From NCBI GenBank assembly GCA_038746265.1, contig JBCDKU010000023.1, positions 1 to 32,628 of the forward strand: DNA of 32,628 nucleotides, read 5' to 3'. Source of the stretch: JBCBKP01 sp038746265. GTDB lineage: Bacteria; Planctomycetota; Phycisphaerae; Phycisphaerales; UBA1924. The position numbers and the translations under genes were made by a program. How positions within the stretch are numbered: position 1 is the stretch's first letter; every line of letters starts with the position of its first letter. This document shows positions 24,077 to 32,044 of the stretch, in pieces. The notes beneath the pieces were generated by a model. That model was given only the letters and a program-made list of their open reading frames with translations. It did no database searches and was not told where the DNA came from.

Positions 24077-24721
24077 TCATCTCCTCCGGCGGCGGGCAGC
24101 AACCAGACCAGCGCCGCACAGGGCGAGTGCGCCGGACGGGGCAGGCGTGATGGTCACGTTGTCGATGTCGATTGTCCCCTGCACGTCGCCGCCGCCGACC
24201 AGAAGCTGAACGTTCTGGATCGCCGTCGCGGTCAGGCCCGCGGGGCCGCCTGTCGGGACGAGCGCGGGGTTGTTCGGATCGATGTTGAAGCTGATCGTCG
24301 TGAACTCGTTGCTCGCGGCGAGCGACGGGCCGAACACGATGTTGGCGGGCGAGTTATTGAAGGTGGGCAGACGCACCGAGAAGCTGAGATCGTTTGCGGC
24401 GTTGTGGCGGATATCGAAGCTGATCGTGGTGATCCCCGCCGCGACGTAGTCGCCGATGAACGCGCCGCCGCTGAACCCGTCGGTCGCGCCGCCGGCGTCG
24501 CCCCCGAAGACCGTGGCGCCGCCGAACGGGCTTGTCGGCAGAAGGCCCGACACGCTGACGAAGCTGTTGCCGCTCTCACTGTTCAGCACGATCGACAGGC
24601 CGCCCGACGGGTCCCAGCCGGCAAGACCGTTCTCAAAGGTCTCTGTGAAACCGTTGATCGGCTGGGCCAGTGCCGAGCCGGCGACGGCCGCGACGACCGC
24701 ACAAGTCGCTGTCTTTCTCAT
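24077..24721 (-). CDS. Secreted PEP-CTERM-like protein
   Basis: A 214-residue exported protein. The signal peptide is 1-19 (ends SALA). The body is a low-charge, Gly/Ser/Asn-rich beta domain resembling carbohydrate-binding or lectin-like jelly rolls (FTETFENGLAGWDPSGG; TISFDIRHNAANDLSF; GTIDIDNVTI). The C terminus, PAPSGALALCGAGLVAARRRRR, has the tripartite PEP-CTERM layout: short Pro motif, hydrophobic helix, Arg cluster. The motif reads PAP instead of PEP. Such tails are processed by exosortase, which is not in this window. AAGGAG seven bases before the ATG supports the start. A promoter-like pair lies upstream at 24787-24815. Confidence 0.8.
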   Translation of the reverse strand: MRKTATCAVVAAVAGSALAQPINGFTETFENGLAGWDPSGGLSIVLNSESGNSFVSVSGLLPTSPFGGATVFGGDAGGATDGFSGGAFIGDYVAAGITTISFDIRHNAANDLSFSVRLPTFNNSPANIVFGPSLAASNEFTTISFNIDPNNPALVPTGGPAGLTATAIQNVQLLVGGGDVQGTIDIDNVTITPAPSGALALCGAGLVAARRRRR

Positions 24722-24786
24722 CTGAGTCTCCTTACGGTCTTTCGACCGGGTCTGATTTCGCGGAGGACCTCCCTCCAGGTTGCGAG

Positions 24787-24815
24787 AGCGTAACGCAATT
24801 GCGACTCAGTATCAA
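24787..24815 (-). promoter_or_regulatory. Sigma70-like promoter for the PEP-CTERM-like gene
   Basis: On the minus strand TTGATA (24810-24815) and TACGCT (24787-24792) are separated by 17 bases, in an AT-richer patch of the 238-base divergent gap 24722-24959, about 65 bases before the start codon. The -10 match is weak. No convincing promoter for the divergent BNR gene was seen in the same gap. Confidence 0.3.
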
Positions 24816-24959
24816 CTACTGCCAGTGTGGAATCTTCTTGTCTGAGCGTAGTGCGTCGCTCGGCTCGGTCCTGCATCGCACCGTCCCCAGATCGTTATGC
24901 TCCCGTGGTCGCCACGCAGCAAGCGACGCGCAATGCATCAACTCACGGAGACATGGGCC

Positions 24960-27900
24960 ATGACTTGTCGTTCTCGCCGCACCGCCGCGGCTCTCGCGAT
25001 CGCGACCCCGATTCTTGGGATTTTCGCCGGCACAGCCACCGCTCAGCGCGGCTCCGGTTCCTCGGGCGACGAGCCGCAGATCTCGCGATCTGCGATCGCC
25101 CCGTTCCGCGCCCGCCTGCTCGGGCCGGGCCTGATGTCGGGCCGTATCAGCGATTTTGCGGTTAACCCCGACAATCCCGCGGAGTACTACGCGGGCGTCG
25201 CGTCGGGCGGCGTGTGGAAGACCTCCAATAACGGTCTCACGTGGCAGTCCGTCTTCGATGGTCAGCCCGTCTACTCGATCGGCGTCATCGAGATGGACCC
25301 GAACGACACCAACACCCTCTGGGTCGGCACGGGCGAGAACAACTCGCAGCGGTCGGTCGCGTGGGGCAACGGCGTCTACAAGTCGAACGACGGCGGCCGC
25401 TCGTGGAAGCACATGGGCCTCGACGATTCCGAGCACATCGGCATGATCGTCATCCACCCCGACGACTCCGACACCGTCTACGTCGCGAGCCAGGGCCCGC
25501 TCTGGAACGCCGGCGGCGACCGAGGCCTCTACAAGACCACAGACGGCGGCGAGTCGTGGGAGCGCATCCTGCACATCTCCGAGCACACGGGCATCAACGA
25601 GGTCTGGATGGACCCCGAGGACCCGGACACGCTCTATGCGTCTGCCTACCAGCGCCGCCGCCGTGTGTGGACGCTCATCAACGGCGGCCCCGAGTCGGGC
25701 GTGTGGAAGTCCACCGACGGCGGCGACACCTGGCGCGAGATCAACCGAGGTTTGCCGAGTTCGGACATGGGCCGCATCGGTCTTGCCGTGTCGGCCGACC
25801 CGGACATTCTCTACGCGATCATCGAGGCCGCGGGCGGGCAGTCCGGGTTCTTCCGCTCGACGAACAAGGGCGAGACGTGGTCGCGGATGTCGAACCAGCG
25901 CACGAGCAGCCCGCAGTACTACAACGAGCTGCAGCCCGACCCGGTCGATCCCGACAAGGTCTACCTGATGGACACGTTCCTGCAGGTCTCGGACGACGGC
26001 GGTCGTACCTGGGGCAGCGCGCAGGGCCGTGGGCGTCACGTCGATAACCACTGCCTCTGGATCAACCCCGACAACACCGACCACCTGCTCGTCGGCTGCG
26101 ACGGCGGTGTCTACGACTCGTGGGACGGCGGCACGACTTGGATCTACCGGCCCAACCTGCCGATCATGCAGTTCTATAAGGTCGCGATCGACAACTCCGA
26201 GCCCTTCTACTACGTCTACGGCGGCACGCAGGACAACAACACCATCGGCGGCCCGAGCCGCACGCACTACTCCCAGGGCATCAGCAACGAGGACTGGTTC
26301 GTCACGACCGGCGGCGACGGCTTCGAGCCCGCCATCGACTGGGAGAACCCCGACATCGTCTACAGCCAGTCGCAGTACGGCGGGCTCGTCCGCCACGACC
26401 GCTCGTCGGGCGAGGTGACGTCGATCAAGCCGGCCGAGCGCCCGGGCGACGCGCCGTACGTCTTCAACTGGGATTCGCCGCTCATCGTGAGCCCGCACAT
26501 GTCGAGCCGCGTGTACTTCGGCGGTGACCGCATGTTCCGCTCGGATGACTACGGCAACAACTGGAAGGTGATCTCGGGCGACCTGACCCGCGGCATCGAC
26601 CGCAACACGCTCGAGGTCATGGGCCGCATCCAGATGCCCGGCGCGGTCGCGAAGCACGACTCGACCTCGGTCTACGGCAACACCACGGCGTTCGATGAGT
26701 CGCCCATCTCCGAGGACCTGCTCTACGTCGGCACCGACGACGGGCTGATCTGGGTCACCGACAACGCGGGCGGCGAGGGCGAGACCAACGACGACTGGAC
26801 GAGGATCGATTCGTTCAAGGGCGTCCCCGAGATGACCTACGTCGCCGCGGTGCACGCGAGCCCGATCAACGAGGATCAGGTCTTCGCGGTCTTCAACAAT
26901 CACAAGAACGGCGATTTCTCGCCCTACCTCATGCGTTCGGACGACCGCGGCGAGACGTGGGTTTCGATCGTGGGCGACCTGCCCGAGGACGGCCCTGTCT
27001 GGGCGATCCGCCAGGACCACGTCAACGAGGATCTGTTGTTCTGCGGCACCGAGTTCGCCGGGTTCGTCAGCTTCAACGGCGGCGACAACTGGCTCAAGAT
27101 CGGCGGCATCCCGCCGATTGCGGTCCGCGATATCGAGATCCAGCGCGACTGGGACGACGTCGTCTTCGCGACGTTCGGCCGCGGGTTCTACGTGCTCGAT
27201 GACTACGGCCCGATGCGCGAGATGACGCCCAAGCGCCTCAAGGAGGACGCGGCGATCTTCTCGATCCGCCCGACGCCGCTCTACATCCCGGCCAACAAGG
27301 GCCGCGGCAACCAGGGCGGCTTGTTCTGGACCGCCGACAACCCGTCCTACGGCGCGATGATCACCTACTCGCTCGGCAACAGCTACCGCACGATGCGCGA
27401 GGACCGCCTCCGCGCCGAGCGTCGCCCCGGGGCGAAGTACCCGACGCTTGAGCAGCTGCAGGAGGAAGACGCCGAGCAGGCGCCGCTCGTGCACCTGACG
27501 ATCCGCGACGCCGACTTCAACGTGCTCAACCGCCTCCCGGTCGGCCGCACTGAGGGCGTCCGCCGCGTGACGTGGGACCTGAACACCATGCCGATGTCGC
27601 CCGTCACGAGCGGGCGTGCCCGCAGCTTCGGCGGCGCCCGCGTCGGCCCGGGGACTTACTCGGTCACGCTCGACATCGAAGAAGACGGCGAGATCTCGCA
27701 GCTCGCCGGCCCGGTCGAGTTCGAGGTGTACTCGCTCGGTCTCGCGACGCTCGAAGCCGAGGACCACGCTGAGGTCATGGCGTTCAAGATGCGCGCGGGC
27801 GAGCTCGCGGGCAAGATCCAGGCCGCGGGCCAGATCGTGTCAGACGTCAACAACCGCATCGGCGCGGTCCGCGCGGCGCTGATCCGCACGCCCGGCACGC

Positions 27901-28238
27901 CCGACCCGATGCTCAAGCGGATCGAGTCGATCCGTCAGCGGATGGGCGACCTCAACGTCGAGTTCTCGGGCGACCGCGTCGCCTCGGGTCAGGATCTGCC
28001 GACGGGCCCGTCGATCTCGGGCCGCACGCGGAGCTTCGGGTTCGCGCTCAACCGCACGACGGGCGAGCCGACCGGCACGCAGCGTGACCAGTACGAGTAC
28101 GCGTCGGAGGAGTTCGCCGACTGGCTGCCGCGTTTCCGCCAGCTCGTCGAGGACCTCATGGACCTCGAAGCAGAGCTGGATGGTGTCGGCGCTCCGTGGA
28201 CACCGGGCCGCTTCCCGGAGTGGGACGGCGACAACTGA
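24960..28238 (+). CDS. Secreted sortilin/BNR-type beta-propeller protein
   Basis: A 1092-residue exported protein, paralogue of the BNR protein at 17988-21872 but without its inserted modules. The signal peptide is about 1-28 (ends TATA-Q). Propeller blades with Asp boxes run from about 45 to 760 (KTSNNGLTW, KSNDGGRSW, KTTDGGESW, KSTDGGDTW), with the same GPGLMSGRISD-type opening and GTQDNN blade end seen in the paralogue. A FlgD-like beta domain follows at about 835-920, then a helical tail (about 930-1092) with heptad-like Glu/Leu/Arg patterns ending WTPGRFPEWDGDN. I start at 24960 because the residues after it form a good signal peptide and GGAG lies nine bases upstream; an earlier ATG at 24933 is possible. 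Often labelled glycosyl hydrolase, but no catalytic residues are recognisable. Confidence 0.92.
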   Translation: MTCRSRRTAAALAIATPILGIFAGTATAQRGSGSSGDEPQISRSAIAPFRARLLGPGLMSGRISDFAVNPDNPAEYYAGVASGGVWKTSNNGLTWQSVFDGQPVYSIGVIEMDPNDTNTLWVGTGENNSQRSVAWGNGVYKSNDGGRSWKHMGLDDSEHIGMIVIHPDDSDTVYVASQGPLWNAGGDRGLYKTTDGGESWERILHISEHTGINEVWMDPEDPDTLYASAYQRRRRVWTLINGGPESGVWKSTDGGDTWREINRGLPSSDMGRIGLAVSADPDILYAIIEAAGGQSGFFRSTNKGETWSRMSNQRTSSPQYYNELQPDPVDPDKVYLMDTFLQVSDDGGRTWGSAQGRGRHVDNHCLWINPDNTDHLLVGCDGGVYDSWDGGTTWIYRPNLPIMQFYKVAIDNSEPFYYVYGGTQDNNTIGGPSRTHYSQGISNEDWFVTTGGDGFEPAIDWENPDIVYSQSQYGGLVRHDRSSGEVTSIKPAERPGDAPYVFNWDSPLIVSPHMSSRVYFGGDRMFRSDDYGNNWKVISGDLTRGIDRNTLEVMGRIQMPGAVAKHDSTSVYGNTTAFDESPISEDLLYVGTDDGLIWVTDNAGGEGETNDDWTRIDSFKGVPEMTYVAAVHASPINEDQVFAVFNNHKNGDFSPYLMRSDDRGETWVSIVGDLPEDGPVWAIRQDHVNEDLLFCGTEFAGFVSFNGGDNWLKIGGIPPIAVRDIEIQRDWDDVVFATFGRGFYVLDDYGPMREMTPKRLKEDAAIFSIRPTPLYIPANKGRGNQGGLFWTADNPSYGAMITYSLGNSYRTMREDRLRAERRPGAKYPTLEQLQEEDAEQAPLVHLTIRDADFNVLNRLPVGRTEGVRRVTWDLNTMPMSPVTSGRARSFGGARVGPGTYSVTLDIEEDGEISQLAGPVEFEVYSLGLATLEAEDHAEVMAFKMRAGELAGKIQAAGQIVSDVNNRIGAVRAALIRTPGTPDPMLKRIESIRQRMGDLNVEFSGDRVASGQDLPTGPSISGRTRSFGFALNRTTGEPTGTQRDQYEYASEEFADWLPRFRQLVEDLMDLEAELDGVGAPWTPGRFPEWDGDN

Positions 28239-28290
28239 TCGAGCTCTGATGGTGAGACGGGCATCCTGCCTGTCCTTCGGAGAAGCGTCC

Positions 28291-28854
28291 TTGGACATCG
28301 CCCAAGCCCGAGCACTCATGGAAGAGTGGACCCAAAGCCCCGCGCTGCGGGTCCACATGGAGTGCGTGGCGGCCTGCATGGGCCACTACGCCGAGAAGCT
28401 CGACCCCGACAACAAAGACCGCTGGATCGCCTGCGGTCTGCTCCACGACTTCGACTACGAGAGGCACCCAACCGCCGACGAGCACCCGACGGTCGGCGTC
28501 GAGCACCTGCGCGGGCTGGGTGTCGATGAGGAGATCCTTGAGGCGATCATGGGCCACGCCGCGTACACGGGCGTCGCGCGGACGACGCCCATGGCGAAGG
28601 CGCTGTTCGCGTGCGACGAGCTCGCGGGGTTCATCGTCGCGGTCGCGAAGGTCCGCCCCAACGGCTTCGAGGAGATGAAAGCCAAGAGCGTCAAGAAGAA
28701 GCTCAAGGACAAGGCCTTCGCCGCCGCGGTGAGCCGCGAGGACGTCCGCATCGGCACCGAGGAGCTGACCGGGCTCACGGGCGACGAGGAATCGCATCAC
28801 ATCCAGAACTGCGTCGATGCGATCGCCGCGGGCGTGCCGCACGCCTTGAGCTGA
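28291..28854 (+). CDS. HD-domain phosphohydrolase-like protein
   Basis: A 187-residue cytoplasmic protein with an HD metal-binding domain: His22 (LRVHM), the His52-Asp53 pair (LLHDFDYERHP) and a later Asp109 (FACDELAG) are at the positions expected for metal ligands. Related small HD proteins of about this length are hydrolases without known substrate. The start is a TTG at 28291 preceded by GGAGAAG, which gives the family's usual opening (DIAQARALMEEWTQSPALRVHM). An ATG at 28249 would add 14 atypical residues. It lies downstream of the BNR gene on the same strand and is followed by a hairpin at 28866-28893. Confidence 0.85.
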   Translation: MDIAQARALMEEWTQSPALRVHMECVAACMGHYAEKLDPDNKDRWIACGLLHDFDYERHPTADEHPTVGVEHLRGLGVDEEILEAIMGHAAYTGVARTTPMAKALFACDELAGFIVAVAKVRPNGFEEMKAKSVKKKLKDKAFAAAVSREDVRIGTEELTGLTGDEESHHIQNCVDAIAAGVPHALS

Positions 28855-28865
28855 AGACAGAAACA

Positions 28866-28893
28866 AAGCCCGAGGGTGAAGATCCCCGGGCTT
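28866..28893. terminator. Terminator hairpin after the HD-domain gene
   Basis: AAGCCCG-A-GGG pairs with CCC-CGGGCTT around a seven-base loop, with one bulged A, 12 bases after the stop codon. A-rich sequence precedes it and TTCATT follows, so it could work in both directions, ending the HD-gene transcript and the tRNA transcript that runs towards it. Confidence 0.6.
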
Positions 28894-28919
28894 CATTCGC
28901 AGAGAAACTCGTTGGAAAG

Positions 28920-28993
28920 TGCCGAGGGGGAGACTTGAACTCCCGACCTCCGGGTTATGAATCCAGCGCTCTAGCCAGCTGAGCTACCTCGGC
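28920..28993 (-). tRNA. tRNA-Met (anticodon CAT), elongator type
   Basis: A full 74-base cloverleaf can be drawn: acceptor stem GCCGAGG/CCTCGGC, D stem GCTC/GAGC, anticodon loop TTCATAA, T stem GGGAG/CTCCC with loop TTCAAGT, and discriminator A. The CCA end is not encoded. The paired 1-72 position (G-C) rules out a typical bacterial initiator. The anticodon stem has an A31-C39 mismatch and a T28-G42 wobble. A CAT-anticodon tRNA-Ile read with lysidine cannot be excluded by eye, but the arms look like elongator Met. Confidence 0.94.
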
Positions 28994-28997
28994 ATAT

Positions 28998-29017
28998 CGC
29001 CCGGCTCTGACCGGGCG
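28998..29017 (-). terminator. Hairpin between tatA and the tRNA gene
   Basis: CGCCCGG and CCGGGCG form a perfect 7-bp stem around CTCTGA, 16 bases after the tatA stop and just upstream of the tRNA. It may terminate tatA. TAGTAT (minus strand, 29022-29027) could be a -10 box for the tRNA, in which case the hairpin would lie in the tRNA leader. Confidence 0.4.
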
Positions 29018-29032
29018 GGGATACTAGACACC

Positions 29033-29383
29033 TCAGCCGTTCGAGCCACCCTCGCCGGTCGTCGCCGAGGCGTGCGGCTCCTGGCTCACGCGGCGTTCGT
29101 CCGACGCGGGCGGCGGGGCCGTGTTCTGGCTCTGGTTCTGGGCCGGCGGTGTCGGCGGCGGCATCTGCTGCTGGGGCGGCTGCTGGTAGTTCGTCTGCTG
29201 CGGCGGGTCCTCGGTGACCTCGCGCACGCCCTTCTTGAACTCGCGGATGCCGTCGCCCAGGCTCCGCGCGACCTCGGGCAGCCGCCGCCCGAAGAGCAGC
29301 AGCAGCACGACGAGGATGATGATCATCTCGAAGTGCCCGGGCAGTCCGAAGAAGCCCAGCACCGGCGTCGAGATCGTGGACAT
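29033..29383 (-). CDS. tatA: Sec-independent protein translocase subunit TatA/TatE
   Basis: A 116-residue protein of the TatA/B/E family, which forms the pore-like component of the twin-arginine translocase in the inner membrane. A short N terminus leads to the transmembrane helix (about 17-31, HFEMIIILVVLLLLFG), the hinge FGRRLPEVARSLGDGIREFKKG and an amphipathic helix, then a long low-complexity tail rich in Gln, Pro and Asn. TatA rather than TatB is favoured by the short first part and the GRRLPEVARSLG signature. GGAGG six bases before the ATG supports the start. No tatC is adjacent. The 195-base gap upstream (29384-29578) shows no gene or clear promoter. Confidence 0.88.
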   Translation of the reverse strand: MSTISTPVLGFFGLPGHFEMIIILVVLLLLFGRRLPEVARSLGDGIREFKKGVREVTEDPPQQTNYQQPPQQQMPPPTPPAQNQSQNTAPPPASDERRVSQEPHASATTGEGGSNG

Positions 29384-29578
29384 CCGTACCTCCGTTCCGC
29401 CGACCGCCTGGACGGCGCGTGCGTTCCGTGCCCGATCCAAACAGCGATCAAACGAGCATACCGCCCCCGTCGCCGGACGCCAGCAGATTGCTCACATCTA
29501 TTCAAGAGCCCGGCGTCCCCGGAATCAACGTGCAGACGGGGCTCAGACTGCCGAATATTGGCCGAAATAGAGCGAGAA

Positions 29579-30481
29579 TCAGTCGTCCTCGGCGTCCGCG
29601 TGCCGCTCGGCCGCGTCCACGACGTTGTCGAGCAGCGCCGCGACCGTCATCGGCCCGACCCCGCCCGGCACGGGTGTGATCCAGCCCGCGACCCGTTTCG
29701 CCTGGTCGAAGGCCACATCGCCCACCGTCTTCATCTGCCCGTCGGCGCCCTCGACGCGGTTGATCCCGACATCGATCACCACTGCGCCGGGCTTCACCCA
29801 GTCGGCCGGCACCAGGTCCGGGACCCCCGCGGCCGCGATCAGGACGTCCGCCGACCGCGCGAGCTTCTCGAGCCCCCACGTGAATTTGTTGCAGCTGATT
29901 ACCGTCGCGTCGCGGGCCATCATCATCGCCGCGAGCGGCCGCCCGACGGTCGCGCTCGACCCGATGATCACCGCCCGCTTCCCCGCGAGCGCCAGCCCCG
30001 TCGATTCGACGAGCCGCAGCGCCGCGAGCCCGGTGCACGGCGCGAGCGAGGTCTTGCCGTAGAGCACGTTGCCGATGTTGGCGGGCGTGACGCCCTCGAC
30101 GTCCTTGTCCGGGTCGATGACCGCCTTGACCCGATCCTCGTCCACCCCCCCCGGCAGCGGCATGTGGATCATGATCGCTGAGACGCGATCGTCGGCGTTC
30201 AGCTCGCGGATCTTCTTGATGATCCCGCGCTGGTCGATCCCGGTGTCTGGGCCGGTATCCGGGCCGGGCTTGAGCTCGTGCAGCCGGTATCCGATCCCGA
30301 GCTCGTCGCAGGTCGAGGCCTGCCGGTCGGCGTACATCCGGGCCGCGTTGTCCTCGCTGCCGACGATCACCGCGTCGAGCGCCGCCTCGACCCCGCGCTC
30401 GCGGAGCGCAGCGACCCGCCGGGCGATGGTCTCCCGTGCCTGCTGGGCGAGTTCTCGGCCGTCGATGATGGTGGCGCTCAA
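29579..30481 (-). CDS. folD: FolD-family methylenetetrahydrofolate dehydrogenase with substituted catalytic residues
   Basis: A 300-residue cytosolic protein of the FolD family, which oxidises 5,10-methylene-THF with NADP and hydrolyses the methenyl product to 10-formyl-THF. The fold is clear: ATIIDGREL opening, VIVGSEDNAARMY, the GSSATVGRPL nucleotide-binding turn, VIDVGINR and PVPGGVGPMT. Counting from the TTG start, Tyr50 of the YxxxK motif is kept but the catalytic Lys is Gln54, the usual QLPLP Gln is His106 (HMPLP), and the Asp of KDVDG is Glu129 (KDVEG). In E. coli these are K54, Q98 and D121. An insertion rich in Gly, Pro, Asp and Thr follows HELKPG. A GTG at 30511 would add ten residues; neither start has a clear ribosome-binding site. 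Dehydrogenase activity may persist; cyclohydrolase activity is doubtful. Confidence 0.92.
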   Translation of the reverse strand: MSATIIDGRELAQQARETIARRVAALRERGVEAALDAVIVGSEDNAARMYADRQASTCDELGIGYRLHELKPGPDTGPDTGIDQRGIIKKIRELNADDRVSAIMIHMPLPGGVDEDRVKAVIDPDKDVEGVTPANIGNVLYGKTSLAPCTGLAALRLVESTGLALAGKRAVIIGSSATVGRPLAAMMMARDATVISCNKFTWGLEKLARSADVLIAAAGVPDLVPADWVKPGAVVIDVGINRVEGADGQMKTVGDVAFDQAKRVAGWITPVPGGVGPMTVAALLDNVVDAAERHADAEDD

Positions 30482-30684
30482 GGGACCGGGATGGTAGCGA
30501 GCACCGCTCACCGCGGGATCAGGGTTTGCATCATCGAGCCGGTGAGAGACTTACGTGCGGTTCTTGCGACGCAATACATAATCACTGCAAACAGGAAAGT
30601 GATCCTGCGTGAGATTTCATACAGCGATGAGAATCGAGCAGTCTCTTCGGCGGCGAAGCCAAGCACATCACACGGAGGACCGCC

Positions 30685-32010
30685 ATGAAGATTGCCCCCT
30701 GCCTTGCTGGACTCGCAGTGACCGCTCCGCTGACGCTCGCTCAGGACGCGGTCTGGCCCGGCTTCCGCGGTCCGACCGGTGACGGCGTTGCCTCATCCAG
30801 ACCGCACCCAACGTCGTGGACGCTCGACGGTGATCAGCGATCGAACGTCGGCTGGGTCGCCGACCTCCCGGGCGCAGGCTGGGCAAGCCCGCTGATCGTC
30901 GGCGACACCGTGATCGTGGCGACCGCAATCACGGACGAGTTCGCGCCGGTCGGGTTTATGCGCAAACCGGGGAACCCAGCCGAGCGTGTCTCGGGCGAGG
31001 TTGACTTCCAGATCCGTGCATACAGCCTCTCGGACGGCGAGATGAGATGGGCGACCTCGGTCGCGGTTCGCACGCCGACTCAATCGTCGCATCCCTCGAA
31101 TACCTTCGCAAGCGAGACGCCCGTCACGGATGGGAAGCGAGTCTTCGCACACTTCGGCGCGATCGGCCTGCTCGTCGCGATGGACATACAGGGCGAGATC
31201 CTATGGACGAAGGACATGCCCTCGCACCCGCAGAAGGACGGCTGGGGCACGGCGAGTTCGCTCGCGCTTCACGACGGAACACTGATCGCAAGCAGCGACA
31301 ACTTGGTCGAGTCCTTCGTCACCGGCTACGACGTCGAGACAGGTGAAGAACAGTGGAAGCGCATCCGTCCGACCGGCTCATCCTGGTCAAGCCCGCTGGT
31401 CATCGAGCGTGCCGCTGGCGATCGCCTCGTGCTCGCAGGTTCCGAGTGTGTGATCACCTATGAACTGCCATCGGGCGAGGAGAGGTGGCGTATGACCGGC
31501 ATCGAGGGTGAGTTCTACTCGACGCCCGTGAGCGACGGTGAGCGGGTCTATTTTGGCAATTCCGGCTTCGGTCGCTCGGGCCCGCTTGCCGCCGTCGATC
31601 TCGATATCGTAGGCGAGTTCGTCGCGGACGCTGAAGCCGACGGTGTTGAGTGGGTTGTTGCGAACCAGGGCTTCGTCTTCTCCTCGCCGATCCTGGTAGA
31701 CGGCATTCTTTATGGCCAGCGGACGGCCGCGTTCGTCGCTCACGACGCGGCCACGGGGGAGCGGATTTTCCGCAGCCGCCTTCCGGATCGAGATCTCGTC
31801 GTCGCGTCGCCGTGGGTCTCCGGCGGCGTCGTATATCTGCTCGATGAATCCGGCTCGACCTTCGCGCTCAAGCCGGGGCGCGAGTTTGAGATCCTGAGCA
31901 CGAATGAGATTAGTGGTGATCTCTTCAACGCCACGCCCGCGGTCGGGGACGGAGTCCTGATCATCCGCGGGCAGGAGCGGCTCTACTGCATCCGCACGGA
32001 CGCCAACTGA
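30685..32010 (+). CDS. Secreted PQQ-like beta-propeller protein
   Basis: A 441-residue exported protein. The signal peptide is 1-19 (ends LTLA). The mature N terminus has the planctomycete signature WPGFRGPTGDGVA (24-36), followed by seven or eight PQQ/Trp-docking-type blades (for example SLSDGEMRWATSV, DIQGEILWTKD, DVETGEEQWKR, LPSGEERWRM, DAATGERIFRS). No PQQ-binding residues or quinoprotein dehydrogenase motifs are visible, so it is probably a binding or scaffold propeller. GGAGGA five bases before the ATG supports the start. The 203-base upstream gap is AT-richer and contains CATAAT at 30577-30582, a possible -10 box without a good -35. Confidence 0.9.
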   Translation: MKIAPCLAGLAVTAPLTLAQDAVWPGFRGPTGDGVASSRPHPTSWTLDGDQRSNVGWVADLPGAGWASPLIVGDTVIVATAITDEFAPVGFMRKPGNPAERVSGEVDFQIRAYSLSDGEMRWATSVAVRTPTQSSHPSNTFASETPVTDGKRVFAHFGAIGLLVAMDIQGEILWTKDMPSHPQKDGWGTASSLALHDGTLIASSDNLVESFVTGYDVETGEEQWKRIRPTGSSWSSPLVIERAAGDRLVLAGSECVITYELPSGEERWRMTGIEGEFYSTPVSDGERVYFGNSGFGRSGPLAAVDLDIVGEFVADAEADGVEWVVANQGFVFSSPILVDGILYGQRTAAFVAHDAATGERIFRSRLPDRDLVVASPWVSGGVVYLLDESGSTFALKPGREFEILSTNEISGDLFNATPAVGDGVLIIRGQERLYCIRTDAN

Positions 32011-32044
32011 GCGCGCTGCTGGGCTCCGCTCTACTCTGCGGCTC

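Noticed and set aside
24816..27767. A 983-codon open frame on the minus strand opposite the second BNR gene
   Set aside because: Same cause: antisense shadow of a gene with clear signal peptide, Asp boxes and ribosome-binding site.
24960..28238. Calling the BNR proteins sialidases or glycosyl hydrolases
   Set aside because: Asp boxes are structural propeller marks; no sialidase Arg triad, Tyr/Glu pair or other catalytic set is recognisable.
28249..28290. ATG at 28249 as start of the HD-domain gene
   Set aside because: No ribosome-binding site and an atypical N terminus; the TTG at 28291 has GGAGAAG upstream and matches the family opening.
28920..28993. Initiator tRNA-fMet
   Set aside because: Positions 1 and 72 pair (G-C) and the anticodon stem lacks the three consecutive G-C pairs of initiators.
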